In this document: positions 1 to 12,372 of the stretch, piece by piece
Layout of the letters: each line of letters begins with the position of its first letter
Numbering within the stretch: the first letter of the stretch is position 1
Assembly (NCBI GenBank): GCA_030762175.1
Contig: CM060831.1
Coordinates: forward strand, 69,355,001 to 69,419,000
Reading direction: 5' to 3'
DNA length: 64,000 nucleotides
Source: Metallyticus violacea
Lineage: Eukaryota > Arthropoda > Insecta > Mantodea > Metallyticidae
The notes under the pieces: generated by a model
The model's input: only the letters and a program-made list of their open reading frames with translations
Databases searched by the model: none
Told to the model about the DNA's origin: nothing
Program-made: the position numbers and the translations under genes

Positions 1-44
1 AAAATGATAATAATAAACACTAATCTGTATTATAAAAGATGATG

Positions 45-330
45 TTGCGAATCGCCTTGTCACTTCTCTGTTTTCATGTGCCGTACATAAAACCCGTTCT
101 TCAAGAGTATATGTATGTAGGCATAACTAACAAAAAGCTATTAGCACACAATTTACACATAATAAATACCGAGTAACACATGAAAGCACAACCAAAGCCT
201 TCCTATACCAAATGCAAGCTTCTACCTGCACATACATTATTCATTCTTGACCACTAGCTTCTCCCAGTACGCAGTCGCGGTGTGCGAGCCCATAAACCAA
301 ATAACCTCATGCGCAACAAAAACTGTAAAT
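45..330 (-). repeat. Dispersed repeat R1, copy 1
   Basis: This segment aligns by eye with 23857-24135 (same orientation) and with the reverse complement of 20274-20545. Shared blocks include CACTTCTCTG, GTACATAAAAC, GCATAACTAA, a CACACA/TTTACACA block and CCCATAA(C)CAAATAA. The copies differ at many positions, so this is an old family. I recognise no tRNA head, poly-A tail or long coding frame. It could be a MITE, a SINE with an unfamiliar head, or a fragment of a larger element. Orientation is defined by the 20.3-kb copy as plus. Confidence 0.6.
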
Positions 331-1019
331 GATATTGTCACATGTACGGCCGAGGGATGCATAATTTAGTACATGTCAAAATTATTATGAAAACAGTGAG
401 TAGGATTTCTAGCATTTCCTAGTGACGCATGACAGTCCTACGTTCAGCATGTCATGGCAAAATTCTTAGGGAGTGTCATAGGAAATGGTTAACAGAATAA
501 ATTTAAATACGTTTGTATTTTCTGATGCAACCAAACTATGTAAAGGCATAAGATATTCCAGCGAATAAAATTAAATGTTCTCATAATAATTTTGACATTT
601 ACTGAAATATGCATCCCTCGATCTTAGTGACAATATAACTTGCATTACGTTTGTAATATCTGAAAGCGTATAGGGCGTGTACACACATTTTCTAGACCTC
701 ACGTTGAATGTTATAAATATTATCTGTATCAAATATAAACTGGAGAAAACAATGTGAATATAGTAGACGAATTGTTAGAATATAAACTGAAATTAGGCAA
801 ACTATTTTTTATTACTTTCATTTCATTCTGTTACTGCCCTCAAAAATGAAATTGATCTTAAATCTTTGTCATGTTAATACATGTCACAATGATTTGGAAT
901 TCTTTGTACTTCTTTTTAACTGCCTCCATGATCCTTGTAAGAATGTATAGGGAGTTAATTGATCCGAGTAATTAAGCCGATATAGAAAGCTTGGTGTTAG
1001 GTGCCGAATTATTATTCAA
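331..1019. other. AT-rich stretch, nothing recognised
   Basis: I see no conserved motif, repeat head or plausible coding frame here. Confidence 0.5.
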
Positions 1020-1660
1020 TATACAGGGCGTTTTAAAGTTGCATGGCATAAATTCTGGAAGGAGTTCTAAAAGGTGGACAATAGAAATATTTTATTACAA
1101 AGTTAATCTAAATGCCTATTTTCTGAAACCTGTCAACAATGAGATAGTGGTGGTTTGCATGTCTTTCACCATAAATGAACAATCTCATCATGCAAATGCT
1201 CCCACAAATATTTAATGAATTGTTATTAATTTTAAAATATTTCTTCACAGCTTTCTGCCTTGTTTATGGCGTCGTCTATGCAGGAGATCTGGGGATAGTG
1301 GGTTGCCTTGTTTTGCGCCCTGGTTAATACCTAACTGCTCTGATTCCATTGTCAATATTTATATAATTATTTATACACATGCTTATTTCTGTTAATCTCT
1401 AAGATGAAGTAAAATCCATTTCGTTTAAATCAGGCGAACGTTGAGACCAGATATGTTGTACTTGCGGGCATGGATACTGAAATGTGCGGGAGCGCCATCA
1501 TGCATGAATTGCAAGAATGACACACATAGGCCAAGAAAGAAATAAGGAGTAGTCTGTAGAGATTGTCTTGGAGTAGCAATGAGACTCCGAAAACTAAACA
1601 CTCCTGAACACGTGTTGGTTAATTTTAAAATCTGCATATGAGGAACTGGTTCTTGAAGTA
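1020..1660 (-). pseudogene. Decayed Tc1/mariner-type transposase relic
   Basis: On the minus strand 1479-1505 encodes HDGAPAHF, which matches the motif around the second catalytic Asp of IS630/Tc1/mariner DDE transposases (usually QDGAPxHF). Minus-strand 1283-1297 encodes LSPDL, matching the SPDL around the third acidic residue. The gap between them is longer than the usual 34-40 residues, so an insertion or scrambling has occurred. The sequence ACAGGGCGTTTT at about 1023 resembles a terminal inverted repeat of this superfamily; the partner end was not found. Many stops and frameshifts make it non-functional. The first catalytic motif is not visible. Confidence 0.6.
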
Positions 1661-2008
1661 TGCCACATATTTTGGTTTCCCTATAAATGAAAAGTATTTA
1701 TAATAACTTGATATTATTGCATAGTAGTAGCTGTTTAATTTACATAATGCTGATGGTAAAATACTTGTCACTCAAAATGTAATTTGAAATTATGATCAGA
1801 ATATTTGTAGAACGTTTATCAATCAATCATTCATTGTTAATTTACACGAAATTAAAGTAGAATCAGAATGCGGTAATCAATAACTTCCAAATCTTATAAA
1901 TAATATTAAGAATTATAAACAAAACTATGTACTAAAGAAATAAGATTGGAAAAGTTAAGCAAATAGAGCAAGAATAGCTATCGTGTTTAAATTAAATTTA
2001 GTACGAAT
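1661..2008. other. AT-rich stretch, nothing recognised
   Basis: No motif, repeat or plausible coding frame was seen. Confidence 0.5.
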
Positions 2009-2212
2009 TGTCTCCTTGGTCTTGTGGCAGGATTTGCGACTACTAGTCCTGAGATCCTGGATTTGAATCCCGGCAAGGTCAAGGAGTCTGGGTTAGTTTA
2101 TTTTCGCTTCCCTTAGAAGGTGAATGCCATACAGCTTTGCACCATCAATCCCTACAGACTTACACCTGTAGTATTCAATCCACAAGCTACAGACGTCAAG
2201 AAAAGACATTAA
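2009..2212 (+). repeat. tRNA-derived SINE, family 2, diverged copy
   Basis: The head carries GTCTTGTGGCAGG (A-box-like) and GGATTTGAATCCC (B box), and ends in the family-2 tail with ACACCTGTAGTATTCAATCCACAA. The tail is shared with 11532-11796 and, in reverse, with 31705-31961. Internal deletions shorten the middle. Promoter boxes are diverged, so it is probably inactive. Confidence 0.7.
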
Positions 2213-3894
2213 GTGAATTGGGAGATTTATAGTAGAACATTTTAAGTAATGGAACCGAGAATTTGAATAATCGATGCGCATTGCAGAAAAAGAACATTAT
2301 CTGAGGGGAAATACCACAGTTTCCAGAATGAAAGACAAGGGAATGAAGAAATCAGATAGAAAACGAATATAAAAAGGACTACGTAAGAGAGAATTAAAGT
2401 AAAAGAGCTTGAAAATGTTTGGAAATCTGATGAAAATGAGAGGAAATAGTTGTCCTGAATATATTTATCACAGAAAATCTTATTAAAAAGAAAAAGAACA
2501 TGACCGAAGAAGACAAAATGAGAAAATGACAAACGCAATAAAGAACAGAAGTTTGAGAATGGTAGACATTCAGAACATCCAGACTTGAAAGATTGACCAG
2601 GAAGAAGGCATTAGCAGTATGTCTCTGAAATAATAAATGTATTATTTATTTTCTCAATTGCAAACGCAGAGAAAAAGTAAGCTAGGGGCAGCTGGAATAG
2701 GCTTGAAACTTAATCCATAAAGAGCAACCGCATTTTATTAAAGCTACGTGGTCAACATTTGTTCCGAATCTTCGCGAATTTATAATTAAACAAGTCGTTC
2801 GCATACATTTTTAGAAAGCCTCTAATTTGATCGCATTTCTCAGACTAAAGTTTTATGTATTTATTTTTCTTTCCTACACATGAAAGGCGATATTCGGCTC
2901 AATTCTATGTTCAGTCTGTGGATAGATGTTGGCTCTAGACAGATGGAATTAGCATTCATATAGGTGTTAAAGTGATTTCATTTTCGAAATGCGAAGTCAT
3001 ATCGGCAATATGAGATGTACAAAAGGATGACAATACAGGGCGTGTCAAAAATAATAAAGTAACTTCACACAACTACCACGACTAAAGTAAATACGACAGA
3101 AGATCGTACAGGATACCATTGCAAAGGAAAACTCGTAATGTGCAATGTTTCGACATTTTGTCTCACCTAAGACCCTAAGCACTCACGATTTAATTAGGTG
3201 CAAGTATATGTTTGACTATTTGTATAGCAACAAGGAACTGTTTATAAAAATAGCTCGAGTGAGAAATATACAGGAGACTGCAAATAGATACAAATGATGC
3301 AGTTATTACCTAGAATACTGGTGTCAGCATTTTCAGATTTCAGAATATGGTAATAGGTAGATTTCAGTCCATCTAGGCATGCCGACAGATGAATTTTAAT
3401 TATTATCGGAGAAGATTTATATGGTAAAGTTTCTGAATACTTCATACAGGATTTTAATAAGGAGAAAAAAATAATAAGATTCGCAATATTATGTTTTCTG
3501 ATATACTACCGTTATTAATTTTTTCATTTTTTTTAAATCTTATAAAGTGAATGCAACGATACACTCAAAGCTAATGCTGAGAAAAAATAACGTTCCAGTA
3601 TTTTAGATCTTATCACAAGTCTTGAACAAAGATAATTTCCTCCCAAGGTAACAGAAAGAAGGTAAATGTAGAAAGCAACATTAAAAATTTGGTCTCATTT
3701 TGTGTTGTTGAAAAATGTGAGCTTAGTTTTAAGAAAATAACCACTTAATAGGGTGATAATATTACACGTTAATAGTCCTTGAAAAAGCGATCTGCCGTAT
3801 ATAAGTTTTAGGCCTGAGAAAGAAGGTTATTGCAATGCTCTCACATATTTCAGGATTGTAAACAAAATTCACTCTCCTATATCACCCAGTGACA
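2213..3894. other. Unrecognised AT-rich DNA; purine-rich patch and one TIR-like motif
   Basis: From about 2280 to 2560 the plus strand is strikingly purine-rich. At about 3035 ACAGGGCGTGTCAAAAA looks like one end of a mariner-type element, but I find no matching second end or transposase motif. Nothing else is recognisable. Confidence 0.4.
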
Positions 3895-4660
3895 TTAAAC
3901 AGTGCCTTGACAGTGTGTGTGAGGAAGTTTCCCTATCATTCTACTGCGATGGAGGGCCTGAATTATTTCAGAGAGAGAGGAACTTGTAGATGACTCTTTT
4001 GAGGTTAAGTCGGTGGATTGGTTGACAAGAAAACATCTTTGTTGAGAAGGAGGTTCTGAGTGACGGACGTTTGAAGACAAAAGAAATTGCTGCAGGTTTG
4101 GAACTGTCTAAAATAACTTTTCTTCGCATTCCACATCAATACTTCCATATGCAAAATAGGTGCTCTGAATTCTTTCAGCAGTTCAAATGCAAGTGGCCGT
4201 GGAATGTTGTCACATTTTTTATATATGGTAACGAGAAGTCAGTATTGGAAGGGGCGAAACTGTGGTTCTTTACTTGACCTCTTTCAAAATGAAAGTCAAT
4301 GTAGTGACGGAAGAAGGGTGAATCGTCCCTTGGAAAGTCAAAAGCCACACAGTTCATGAAGATAATGACAACAGTTTTTTGAAACTGCAGAGGAATTCTG
4401 ATGATAGACTTCTAAGAAGGAAACAAAACAATAAGTGGGAAATATTCTGCTGACTGTCCACTGTCATGATGCTGACAAGGCTGCTGATTTCCATGAGCTA
4501 AAGCATCCACCGTACAGCCTAGACTTTACCCCCAGCGACTGCAATAGATATCTTTAAAAGTGAAATATGGGTGGAAAGGGATTTTATCAATATTTCTACG
4601 GCCTTCAGGTTGAGATTAATGAACGATAAGAAATTGAAGGGCCGTTGTTCACTAGCAATG
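3895..4660 (+). pseudogene. Decayed mariner (DD34D) transposase
   Basis: The plus strand retains two diagnostic pieces. Around 4060-4140 a frame reads LKTKEIAAGLELSK, matching the second helix-turn-helix of mariner transposases (compare LTxREIAxxLGIS). At about 4504-4540 it reads HPPYSLDFTPSD, the signature around the third catalytic Asp of DD34D mariners (HPPYSPDLAPSD). Between them the frame is broken several times and the first catalytic motif is not clear. Terminal repeats were not identified. It is inactive and separate in lineage from the elements at 13 and 19 kb, which use the SPDLTPLDF signature. Confidence 0.7.
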
Positions 4661-5219
4661 TATAGGTAGGCAAAGTTTTTGACAATTTTTAGGGGATATT
4701 GAGATGTTAATCAAAAAAAGTTAGAAATACATTGAAGTAAATTGAGATTACATTGAAAAATTATACATGTATTTTTGTTCTATCATCTACCTAACTTTCT
4801 CGGACCAGAAACATATGGATCGCTCTGTATAATGAAGATAAGTTTCTCTAATTCTTGGTGGCAAAAACTTTAAACATTACATTTACTAAAATAAAATAAA
4901 AGTAATATATTTTTGTTTTAAGAAAAGAATAATTAAATAGATGTTTATTAAAAATTAAATAAGTTAATGTTTCTCCACAAGTGGGTTCGCTCCAATTTCT
5001 GTGTAGACGATAACAAACATTTTTATTCGTGTAGTATTTAGTGCTTCTTTCAGCGGTCACGTAAGCATGTGATACAAATGCAATTATAGTGTACCTAGAG
5101 AGATCACTTGCCAAAATAGTGTTACGCCATAGTGCAATTAGTGTAATGGATCTACCGAGCTCATGTACTTGACTTAAGTACATTATGATTGTTTCTCAGA
5201 AATACATCTACCATCATCA
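4661..5219. other. AT-rich stretch between two mariner relics
   Basis: A short ORF on the minus strand (4848-5183) resembles no family I know. This stretch may include outer parts of the flanking mariners. Confidence 0.4.
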
Positions 5220-5990
5220 ATGCATCTCTCTCCTCGGACAACGTACTGTCTTTATCAAAGGACGTGCAAAGGATTTAATTCGTGCAAATTAAAAAAGATA
5301 ATCTTTTTTCCAAAAAAGTTATATATTTCTACTTTCAAGTTTATTCATTAGATCCAGCGATTTTCTTATTTGTTTATCTCATCCATACAATGCGATTTCT
5401 TCAATTCTGCAAAATAAACATTTGTTTCGGTGACCTCCTTTTTTTTTTTTCTATTAGCATCCGAGGGAGCAAAATCAGGAGAATAGGGAGGATGAGGAAG
5501 TATTTCATACCTTATATACAGTGATTATGAGATCGCATTTGCAATGTATCCCACATGTTATCCTGATGAAATAGGACTTTTTCTTCGCCAAAGAGGACGA
5601 TTCTTCAAAATCGGGTGATTTAATTGCTTTAATAGTATTCACTGGTTATGGTTTTGTCATCCACTTCCGAAATTCAATTAAAATTAAGCTGTGGCAATCA
5701 TGTAGCGGTAGATCCAGGTTTCGTCAATTATCACAAACCGTTTTGGATTCCGTTTAAACTGCTCCAAATTTGGAGCAGAAGTCCCAACTCGTTATCTTTT
5801 CTGGTCAATCATTTGCAGGCATGGCATGGTATGTATCTTTGTCATAGGAGTTGGTAAAATATGAACACTAATATTATATAAAAGCTCTTGAAATATGTAA
5901 GAAATGCATATTATACAAACAATTTCCGTTCACAAGAAAGTTTGTGTCAACCAATCGCACCAAACCATTGTTGATAAAAATGGCCGACTG
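5220..5990 (-). pseudogene. Decayed mariner (DD34D) transposase, minus strand
   Basis: Reverse-strand 5712-5740 encodes VIIDETWIY, matching the first catalytic Asp motif of mariner transposases (xxxDETWxxxY). Reverse-strand 5459-5500 encodes PHPPYSPDFAPSDA, the third-Asp signature. The second-Asp motif is lost and the frame is interrupted. Its HPPYSPD signature places it with the 3.9-kb relic, but orientation and sequence differ, so it is a second insertion. A T-run interrupts the region near the carboxyl end. It is inactive. Confidence 0.75.
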
Positions 5991-7524
5991 CACTTTGTCT
6001 AGCATATGCGTTGTGGAGCCCAGAAAAGTTTAATTTAATAACCATATAATACATTAATAATGCAATACATAAAATGAATATTTTGCATTCTCAATTCTAT
6101 ATAGTCACAAAATTGTTTTTGCATTATAGAAAAGCTCCAGATGCGTTAGTCACAGATAAACGTTTTCATTCTTGGTGACGTTCTGCCAAAAAAGCGGTAA
6201 CGCCCAAAAATTGCGTCTAATAATGAGCAACCTCTGCTTGACTTGCCATATATTCGAACTAATAGTAAAAGGTATATCTTTATTGTTATACAATTTTATA
6301 CACACATTACAAATATGTTTTATGCATGGACCGTAGACCGTACTCCTGAAGTATGATACACAATTAGAAAGTGGAACAAATAATAATAATAAAAAACAAG
6401 ATAACATTGATAATAATAAATAGTTTTATTTAAATTTGAAGAGCTATATTTACAGATATATGAATTGAAACATATTACAGTATGTATAATTATACAGTCA
6501 TTGCGTTCTAACCAGAATATAAATTGCTACTAGCTTCGCGCACTTTGGCTAGGAAAATGCCCATACTCAACCAATTAGTGTGGTTCGCAAACAGATCCCA
6601 GTATGCCAGTCGACCTCCAATTGCCTTAAAAAGGTTTTCTGGAAACAAGGTTTTCTCAGATGTTCCCAGTGGATACTTTCTGCCAGACTATGCACCCATT
6701 CCTCATTCCCTCCACAAAATGGGCAGATTCCCCTTGCAGAACTATCCGTTATTTTTTAGTCTTCCAATCTCCCAGTCTACACCAGGTCATTCCTGATGTC
6801 GACTTTCTCCCTAGTCAAAGCATATGTACCGCTTTAGTTCAGGTTAATTTCATTTCTTTTGATTGGTTCAAGGGAACTTTCGTGTTAATTCTGCCTCGAT
6901 TTTCTGCCTGCTGATATCCTCTAGCCTTTTTTTAACCTTAGCTCATGGATGTTCGAAATAACTGTCATAGCGCTGCGGGGGTATGTTAAAAACGGTACTT
7001 ACTTTCCCAAATATGTCTCGTAATTTTATTGCACTTTCTTTGTTCGGACATTCCCGTTAAAAATCATTTTAATTGTACTAAATTCATTTAATTGTACTAA
7101 ATTCATGCTTTTTATGGTATTTGAGCGTGAGAATGGAAAGAGATGAACTTACTCGACATTTCCTTTGATATAAAAATCCCTCATTCACCATCAGCAGTGC
7201 GCCTCAGAGCTGTCTGTTGCATACTCAAATCAAGATAGTGCTGAAAAGTGTGCAATAGACAAAGCTATTTTAAAATTCGCCCTGGTTTACAGAAAATATA
7301 TTTACAAGTAAGTACAAACATACATTAGCATTTGTTACACCTTTCCAAGTCTGACCTCTTTGTTCTACAGCTGAATACCAAGTAGCTGAGAGTGTCGTGC
7401 ATTGTATTAAAATGTTGTCACATTTTGGTCAGCGAAACACTTTAAGAGCTCACCTTTCTGCCTGGAATACTACGGTGTAGTAAATATGATAAAGCTGTTC
7501 CACATGGATTTACAAAAATCAGCC
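5991..7524. other. AT-rich DNA with no recognised gene
   Basis: Two overlapping plus-strand ORFs at 6524-6914 look like chance or an unknown repeat; they have no recognisable domain. A 19-bp unit is repeated twice in tandem at 7068-7105. No other structure was seen. Confidence 0.4.
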
Positions 7525-7790
7525 AAATAAACAGACTTATTAATTGTTTAAACTCAATTGCAGATATGATGAAAAGAGATAGATAAAGGAAGACAAACTT
7601 AAAAAAGTTACTGCTGCATGTTGCTTTGAGTATGAAATATGTTGGGAATAGTATTAATGATCATGAGCCCAAATTCCTTGCCCTTGCCTATGGATCAGAG
7701 TACGTAGATAGTTAGCATTTAAAAAGTAATTTTTTTTTGTAAATTATATAGATGTTGAAGTGTGATTTGAAAAATTAACATATACTTAAC
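7525..7790 (+). repeat. Local duplication unit 1
   Basis: This stretch aligns in direct orientation with 8180-8430. Shared stretches include CCCAAATTCCTTGC followed by CTTGCCT, and TGCAGATATGA. The two units are separated by about 400 bp that includes a microsatellite. Divergence suggests an old duplication or two copies of one repeat. Confidence 0.6.
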
Positions 7791-8095
7791 TTCCTTATCT
7801 AACTTCGCCGTATACAAATACAGTAGGTACAAAAATACAAGTCGGTACAATATTTCCGATAGTTGAGTATTCTTCTTCAAAAACGAAAGCAGTCTTTGGA
7901 GAAGGATACTCAATTATCCGAAATATTCTGAATGTTGGTGAAAACAATCAGTATTTCATATTTATTAAATACCGTCAATGTATAAATTCTAGACGTTCTA
8001 TAAAATTAGCTAAGCTGTATAAAACACCTAAATGCCATAGACGGTTTTTAAAATATATTTCACATTTCTCCTAGGCATTCTGTATATTAATAGTA

Positions 8096-8165
<70 letters not shown>
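8096..8165 (+). repeat. Compound (ATT)n-(ATC)n microsatellite
   Basis: About a dozen ATT units switch cleanly to about ten ATC units, a compound trinucleotide microsatellite probably born by a point change that then expanded. Confidence 0.95.
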
Positions 8166-8168
<3 letters not shown>

Positions 8169-8179
8169 TCTATCAATGT

Positions 8180-8430
8180 AACAGGTTTATTAATTTATTT
8201 AAACTTAAAAAAAATGCAGATATGAATAGATTGAAAAAAACATAAATTAACTCCTCTGAAGTTTCCTTTAAATATGAGACCTATTGGGAATCAACTATGA
8301 ACCCAAATTCCTTGCTCTTGCCTTTGGGTCAAAGGGTGTAGATAATGGCTTTTAATTACTTTTAAATTAAATAAATATTATTCTTGCCTCACTTGAATAA
8401 TTGAAGCGTTGTTTGAAATAGGGTTTATAG
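8180..8430 (+). repeat. Local duplication unit 2
   Basis: Partner of 7525-7790. The order of shared blocks is preserved: the ATTAATT/TTTAAACT segment, TGCAGATATGA, then CCCAAATTCCTTGC. It carries no recognisable coding potential. Confidence 0.6.
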
Positions 8431-9354
8431 ATAAAATTGGCATTATTTTGTTAGTGCGAACATTCCATATCATGTGAATAAACATTCATCCTTGAACAAT
8501 CTTACATACCTAGTTTTAATATATAAAATTCAACGTTTCTCTTTTACATAAACATCTTGTAATATTTCACTCATATAAGAAAACTAACAGATTCCAGCAC
8601 GTCTGTCGAGAGAATTTTTAAGCCTGAGGTTCTTGTTACATCAAGTATTAATTCATTTAATGTGCATTCATCTTATAATAATAGCAGTTTCAAACAGATA
8701 TTTTTCTTCTAGAAAATGCCTTGTCACAGAATAAGTCTAAATAATCTGACAACTTCTGCTATATCTGCTGAAAGTTCACGTTTGCTAAGCACAGGAAGGT
8801 TGCATCCTTTATATTTTCTTTCCTATTTTGTAAATGAGAAATATTCTGTACATTATGCAATGGTGTTTGTTGCCTAATGAATTCTTTGAGCTTGAAATAC
8901 GATCCACGGAAGCAAATTTGTTAACATTTTTCAAAATATACACTAAAAAAATTTTATCCACAATGAGAATATCTTTAATCTAGTGTCGCAATTGTCTTTG
9001 CAAGTATAACTAAAAGAGCTGTAGGATATATTGAAAATAGGCTCACATTGATGAAATATAATGAGTATAGGTAGAAAACTGATATCATCTATATCCCGAA
9101 GATTGAGGTCAGTTATGCATGCTGAGGGTTCATACACCCGATATTCATTTGTGTTCATTTCTGTGTGTTTTCACTTTAGAAGATAATGAATTCTGTTCGT
9201 GTATTTAGTTATTTATAAAGTATACGTTAGTTAGTGATTACGTTTGTGTGTGCGCATAGGTAATGCCATAAAACTCAAATGATATTACGGCAATGTAATG
9301 TTCTACACATATACTTATAAAATCAATAACAAGAAAAGCAAAAATATTGTGTGG
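8431..9354. other. AT-rich stretch, nothing recognised
   Basis: No coding, repeat or RNA signal was seen. Confidence 0.45.
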
Positions 9355-9425
9355 AATTTGAACCCAGGAGCTTACACAGAAGAACAAGGCTTTCTAAAAC
9401 TCTCGGCCACCGTTACTCTACCCTA
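9355..9425 (-). repeat. tRNA-like fragment, possible SINE head
   Basis: Read on the minus strand it has GGTAGAGTAACGGTGGCC (D-arm/A-box-like) and CCTGGGTTCAAATTCC (B box). The spacing fits a tRNA head with an enlarged middle. No body of the three main SINE families follows, so it is either a fourth family or a tRNA relic. Confidence 0.4.
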
Positions 9426-10130
9426 ATGTTCTCTTTCCAGATGCTTATGATGGGACCAATTCGTTTACAGGCAAAGCGCCTATTACAACATGCACTCGCT
9501 GCATGCGCGTTGTAAATACAGCGTTTAGAGCGTCCCCGGAGTTGTCCGATGGACAGATAATCTAGGGATAAGCTTTTTTTTTTTTTGTCAAAGGGTGCAC
9601 AGTGGTTTATTAAAACCCTGACAATAATTTTGGAAAGTCCTGTGTTTTGTTCTTTTTTCTAAATAATAAAACTTATGTTTGTAAATCTTTAATGTATATG
9701 AATATTATAAGAAAAACATGATTCAGTAATATTCTACTTTGCGCCTTTTTGAATTCCATATGCAATCAGTAGGCATATTTACAAATAACAAGGTAAATAG
9801 GATTAGACGAAGATAGCAATGATACGACATGCATATGATTTTTGTTTATACTGTTAAAACGTTTAATAATGGTTATTATAATTTATACTTTGCCTAGGTT
9901 ACTTCAGGCAGTCAATTGATGCTTAGAAAAGTATTAAATATATTTAATGAATTGCCAGCAACATATACACAACTGCAATATATATATGCTGTCCCAAAAC
10001 TTTTTCTTCTTAATGTAAGATGTTATTAAGAAGATGTGTTAAAATGAGAGCTAAAATTTTCCGTAACAGCGTACAACACTATAGCACCTTGAAGCTATAT
10101 CCACCTGCTAGCTATGCAACACATAAATGT
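9426..10130. other. AT-rich stretch, nothing recognised
   Basis: A slightly GC-richer patch at about 9480-9560 has no recognisable content. Confidence 0.4.
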
Positions 10131-10426
10131 CGGTCCTGGTGGTGTAGTGGTAACCATGCTTGCCTCCTAAGCCCAAGATCGCGGGTTCAAACACTGCCAT
10201 GAACGATGGATTTTTTCGGGCGTAAGAATCTAAAGTATAACTTTCTTCAGAAGAAAAGCAAAGCCGTGGGTCCCATGTCGTAGATTTATGGCAAGTAAAA
10301 GAACCTGAAACGTGAAAGAAGAGGCCTCTGAGCAAAATTTATCGTCAGTTTCACGCCCTGAATAGTATGGGAAGCTGATGACCTGAGGTGTTAAAGAGCG
10401 TCGGTAAATAAACCAAATCAACACAC
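10131..10426 (+). repeat. tRNA-derived SINE, family 1 (tRNA-Arg-like head)
   Basis: The head begins CGGTCCTGGTGGTGTAGTGG (A box GGTGTAGTGG), has GCCTCCTAAGCCC matching the anticodon loop of tRNA-Arg(CCT), then the B box GGGTTCAA. The body follows in the family order: GGATTTTTTCGGGCGTAA, a CCGTGGGTCCC block, AGAGGCCTCTGAGCAAAAT, TTTCACGCCCTGAAT, GCTGATGACCTGAG, and ends GTAAATAAACCAAATCAA. The acceptor 3' strand is damaged (ACACTGCCATGAACG). It is not a tRNA gene, since the body and many copies show it is a retroposon. Confidence 0.9.
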
Positions 10427-11531
10427 AAAATAATCATAGCTTTCAGTTAGTGTTAATAGCAGTATAATTCTCAAATAATCAAAAGGATTTTAAGTAACCG
10501 TTTAAAGTTTTAAATTGTACAGAGTGTGAGAACACCGTATATGGTAATTTAAATGCATTTTCAGGACAAATATCGGCTACAATTAAACGTTCTTCTGTTC
10601 AACACACTCTACACCGCTCTTGTGTATGAGTCCATATATTTTGTCACCCACTTTGTCTGAAGATGGGCTCTTAAATTTCTTTCTTCCACCAGACAAGTTG
10701 AAAAGATTTTCTTGCAACTGCTACTCCTGCCATGCCGCATAATATGTGTGTATATTTCAATTTACCCAGTTTGAAGCAAACGGTGCCAAATGCTAGTATT
10801 TTCACGACCAAAGTTAGCAAGAAAGGAATGGCTTGGTCACAGCAAACTGTGGGAAGAAAATCAGTTATAAGATGATGGCAGCACTGCAAGAGGCGGGAAG
10901 CTGGCGGATTATGGACGTGAGGTCAAGCGGCAGGCAGTGTGCCAAGCCGTTGGGGCAAGTTTCTCATAGGGCCACAGAAAACTGCATTTTCTACCATCTC
11001 TTATGTCGAGTAACTAAGCGCTTATTTTAATGGCCTCTGAGAATGACTTAGCAATGAAAACGTTGTGTAAAACATTTTGAGTTTCAACAAGAAACGCCAT
11101 TCTCTCTAAAGAGGAAATGAATGTACTATATTATGACTGTTAAATAAGTTTTCAGTTTTTTTTAGCATAGTTCAGATATTTGGTGTTAAAACTACCTTAA
11201 AATACTTAAAAATGATAGAAAAACCCTTAAGGAAATACCATCAAATGTAATTTCATTGATTTTTTACATTAAAGGTGATAAAACTAACTCAATATAACTG
11301 CTCACCTATTTATGACATTTGATAGGTGTATAAAAACAAATGTGGCTTGAACTCCATTATTTATTGACGTAGAAGTAACTGAGCTTGGTTCCTATTTGCT
11401 TGGTTAGAAAAGGATGAGAGGCATAAACTAGGTCCAGGTACAGTCAATCTCAGGAAGAAGTAGCAACTTGTTTCCTTACTTCCTAACATGGAGAAAAATC
11501 TGTGTTGAAAGTCATATAAAATTATTAATGG
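10427..11531. other. Unrecognised; GC-richer patch at about 10800-10990
   Basis: The GC-richer patch stands out from the surrounding AT-rich DNA and may be part of an old transposon, but no motif identifies it. Overlapping short ORFs there match nothing I recognise. Confidence 0.35.
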
Positions 11532-11796
11532 CAGCCTCCGTGGTCTAGTGTTGGCGTTTGCGACTGCTAATCCGGAGGTCCTGGGTTCGATTCTCGATCA
11601 GGTTACTCTGTCTGGATAAGGCTTTTTTCGGGTTTTTTGTCAGATAGTTTTAGATGCCAAGGACTCCAAGCTCATTTGCACCATCATTAATTCATTCCAT
11701 TGCATTTATTTCTACAGATTTACACCTATAGTATTCAGTTTACAACCTTCAGACCAATGAAGTCAAAGCGACAGTAAATAAAACAATAAAAATTAC
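11532..11796 (+). repeat. tRNA-derived SINE, family 2, best copy
   Basis: The head reads GCCTCCGTGGTCTAGTG (A box), GCGACTGCTAATCC (like the tRNA-Ser(GCT) anticodon loop) and CCTGGGTTCGATTC (B box). It is followed by GGCTTTTTTCGGG and a second T-run. The tail holds CCAAGGACTCCAAGCTC, TACACCTATAGTATTCAG and CAATGAAGTC and ends in A-rich sequence. Similar AAAATTATTAA / AAAAATTACTAA strings flank it and may be a decayed target duplication. The class-I spacing and a body of about 190 bp show it is a SINE. Confidence 0.85.
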
Positions 11797-12204
11797 TAAC
11801 TCAATAGGCAGGATGTTCGTTCGGCATTACTTGACGTCAAACATATGCAGCCAACAAACCAATGAAGTCAGCCATAGAGGCGATTGTACCTTTATAAGAT
11901 AATAATTAGGATGACACTGTTTTGTTTGTTTGCCTTTCAATAAACGCAAATTTGTCACACTATTTTGTATACCACGTTACAGTGTTTTGCGGTTTCCTGT
12001 GATCATATCGTTGGGTTTAGAGTTGAGGTTGTTTATAGTGACTTGCAATATTAAATCAAGAGTTTTAGACTTGAGTTCAGTGTTCACATAATCTTATATT
12101 GCTGAGGAGAACTTGCAGTAGTTCATGCTATTGAAACGGATTAAAACAAAAGATATACAAACTTATAAAAACTAGCTTTAGTATTATATTAATTTCCATT
12201 ACAA
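11797..12204. other. AT-rich stretch, nothing recognised
   Basis: No coding, repeat or RNA signal was seen. Confidence 0.4.
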
Positions 12205-12372
12205 AAGCTGCGGGATAGACGAACTGCGGGGTACCGGCAGGCTAATCACATGCCCCTGTGCAATACTGCCCTCTATCAATGAAGTCGTAAGACGGAAATA
12301 GAGGAAGCAGAGGTCGCCGCGGCAGGCCAAGGTTCACGCCGAGCTGTAGTGCCAAATGAAAAGAAGAAGAAT
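12205..12372 (+). repeat. Probable truncated retroposon 3' end, unknown family
   Basis: A GC-rich block, with GGGGTACCGGCAGGCTAA and GGTCGCCGCGGCAGGCC, ends in TGCCAAATGAAAAGAAGAAGAA. A GC-rich segment closing in an AAG-rich tail, set in AT-rich flanks, is what the 3' end of a LINE or SINE looks like. No other copy lies in the window and no protein motif is visible, so the family is unassigned. Confidence 0.45.

Noticed and set aside
10131..10205. tRNA-Arg(CCT)-like sequence as a real tRNA gene
   Set aside because: The same head recurs in many copies joined to a common body with target duplications, so these are SINE heads.
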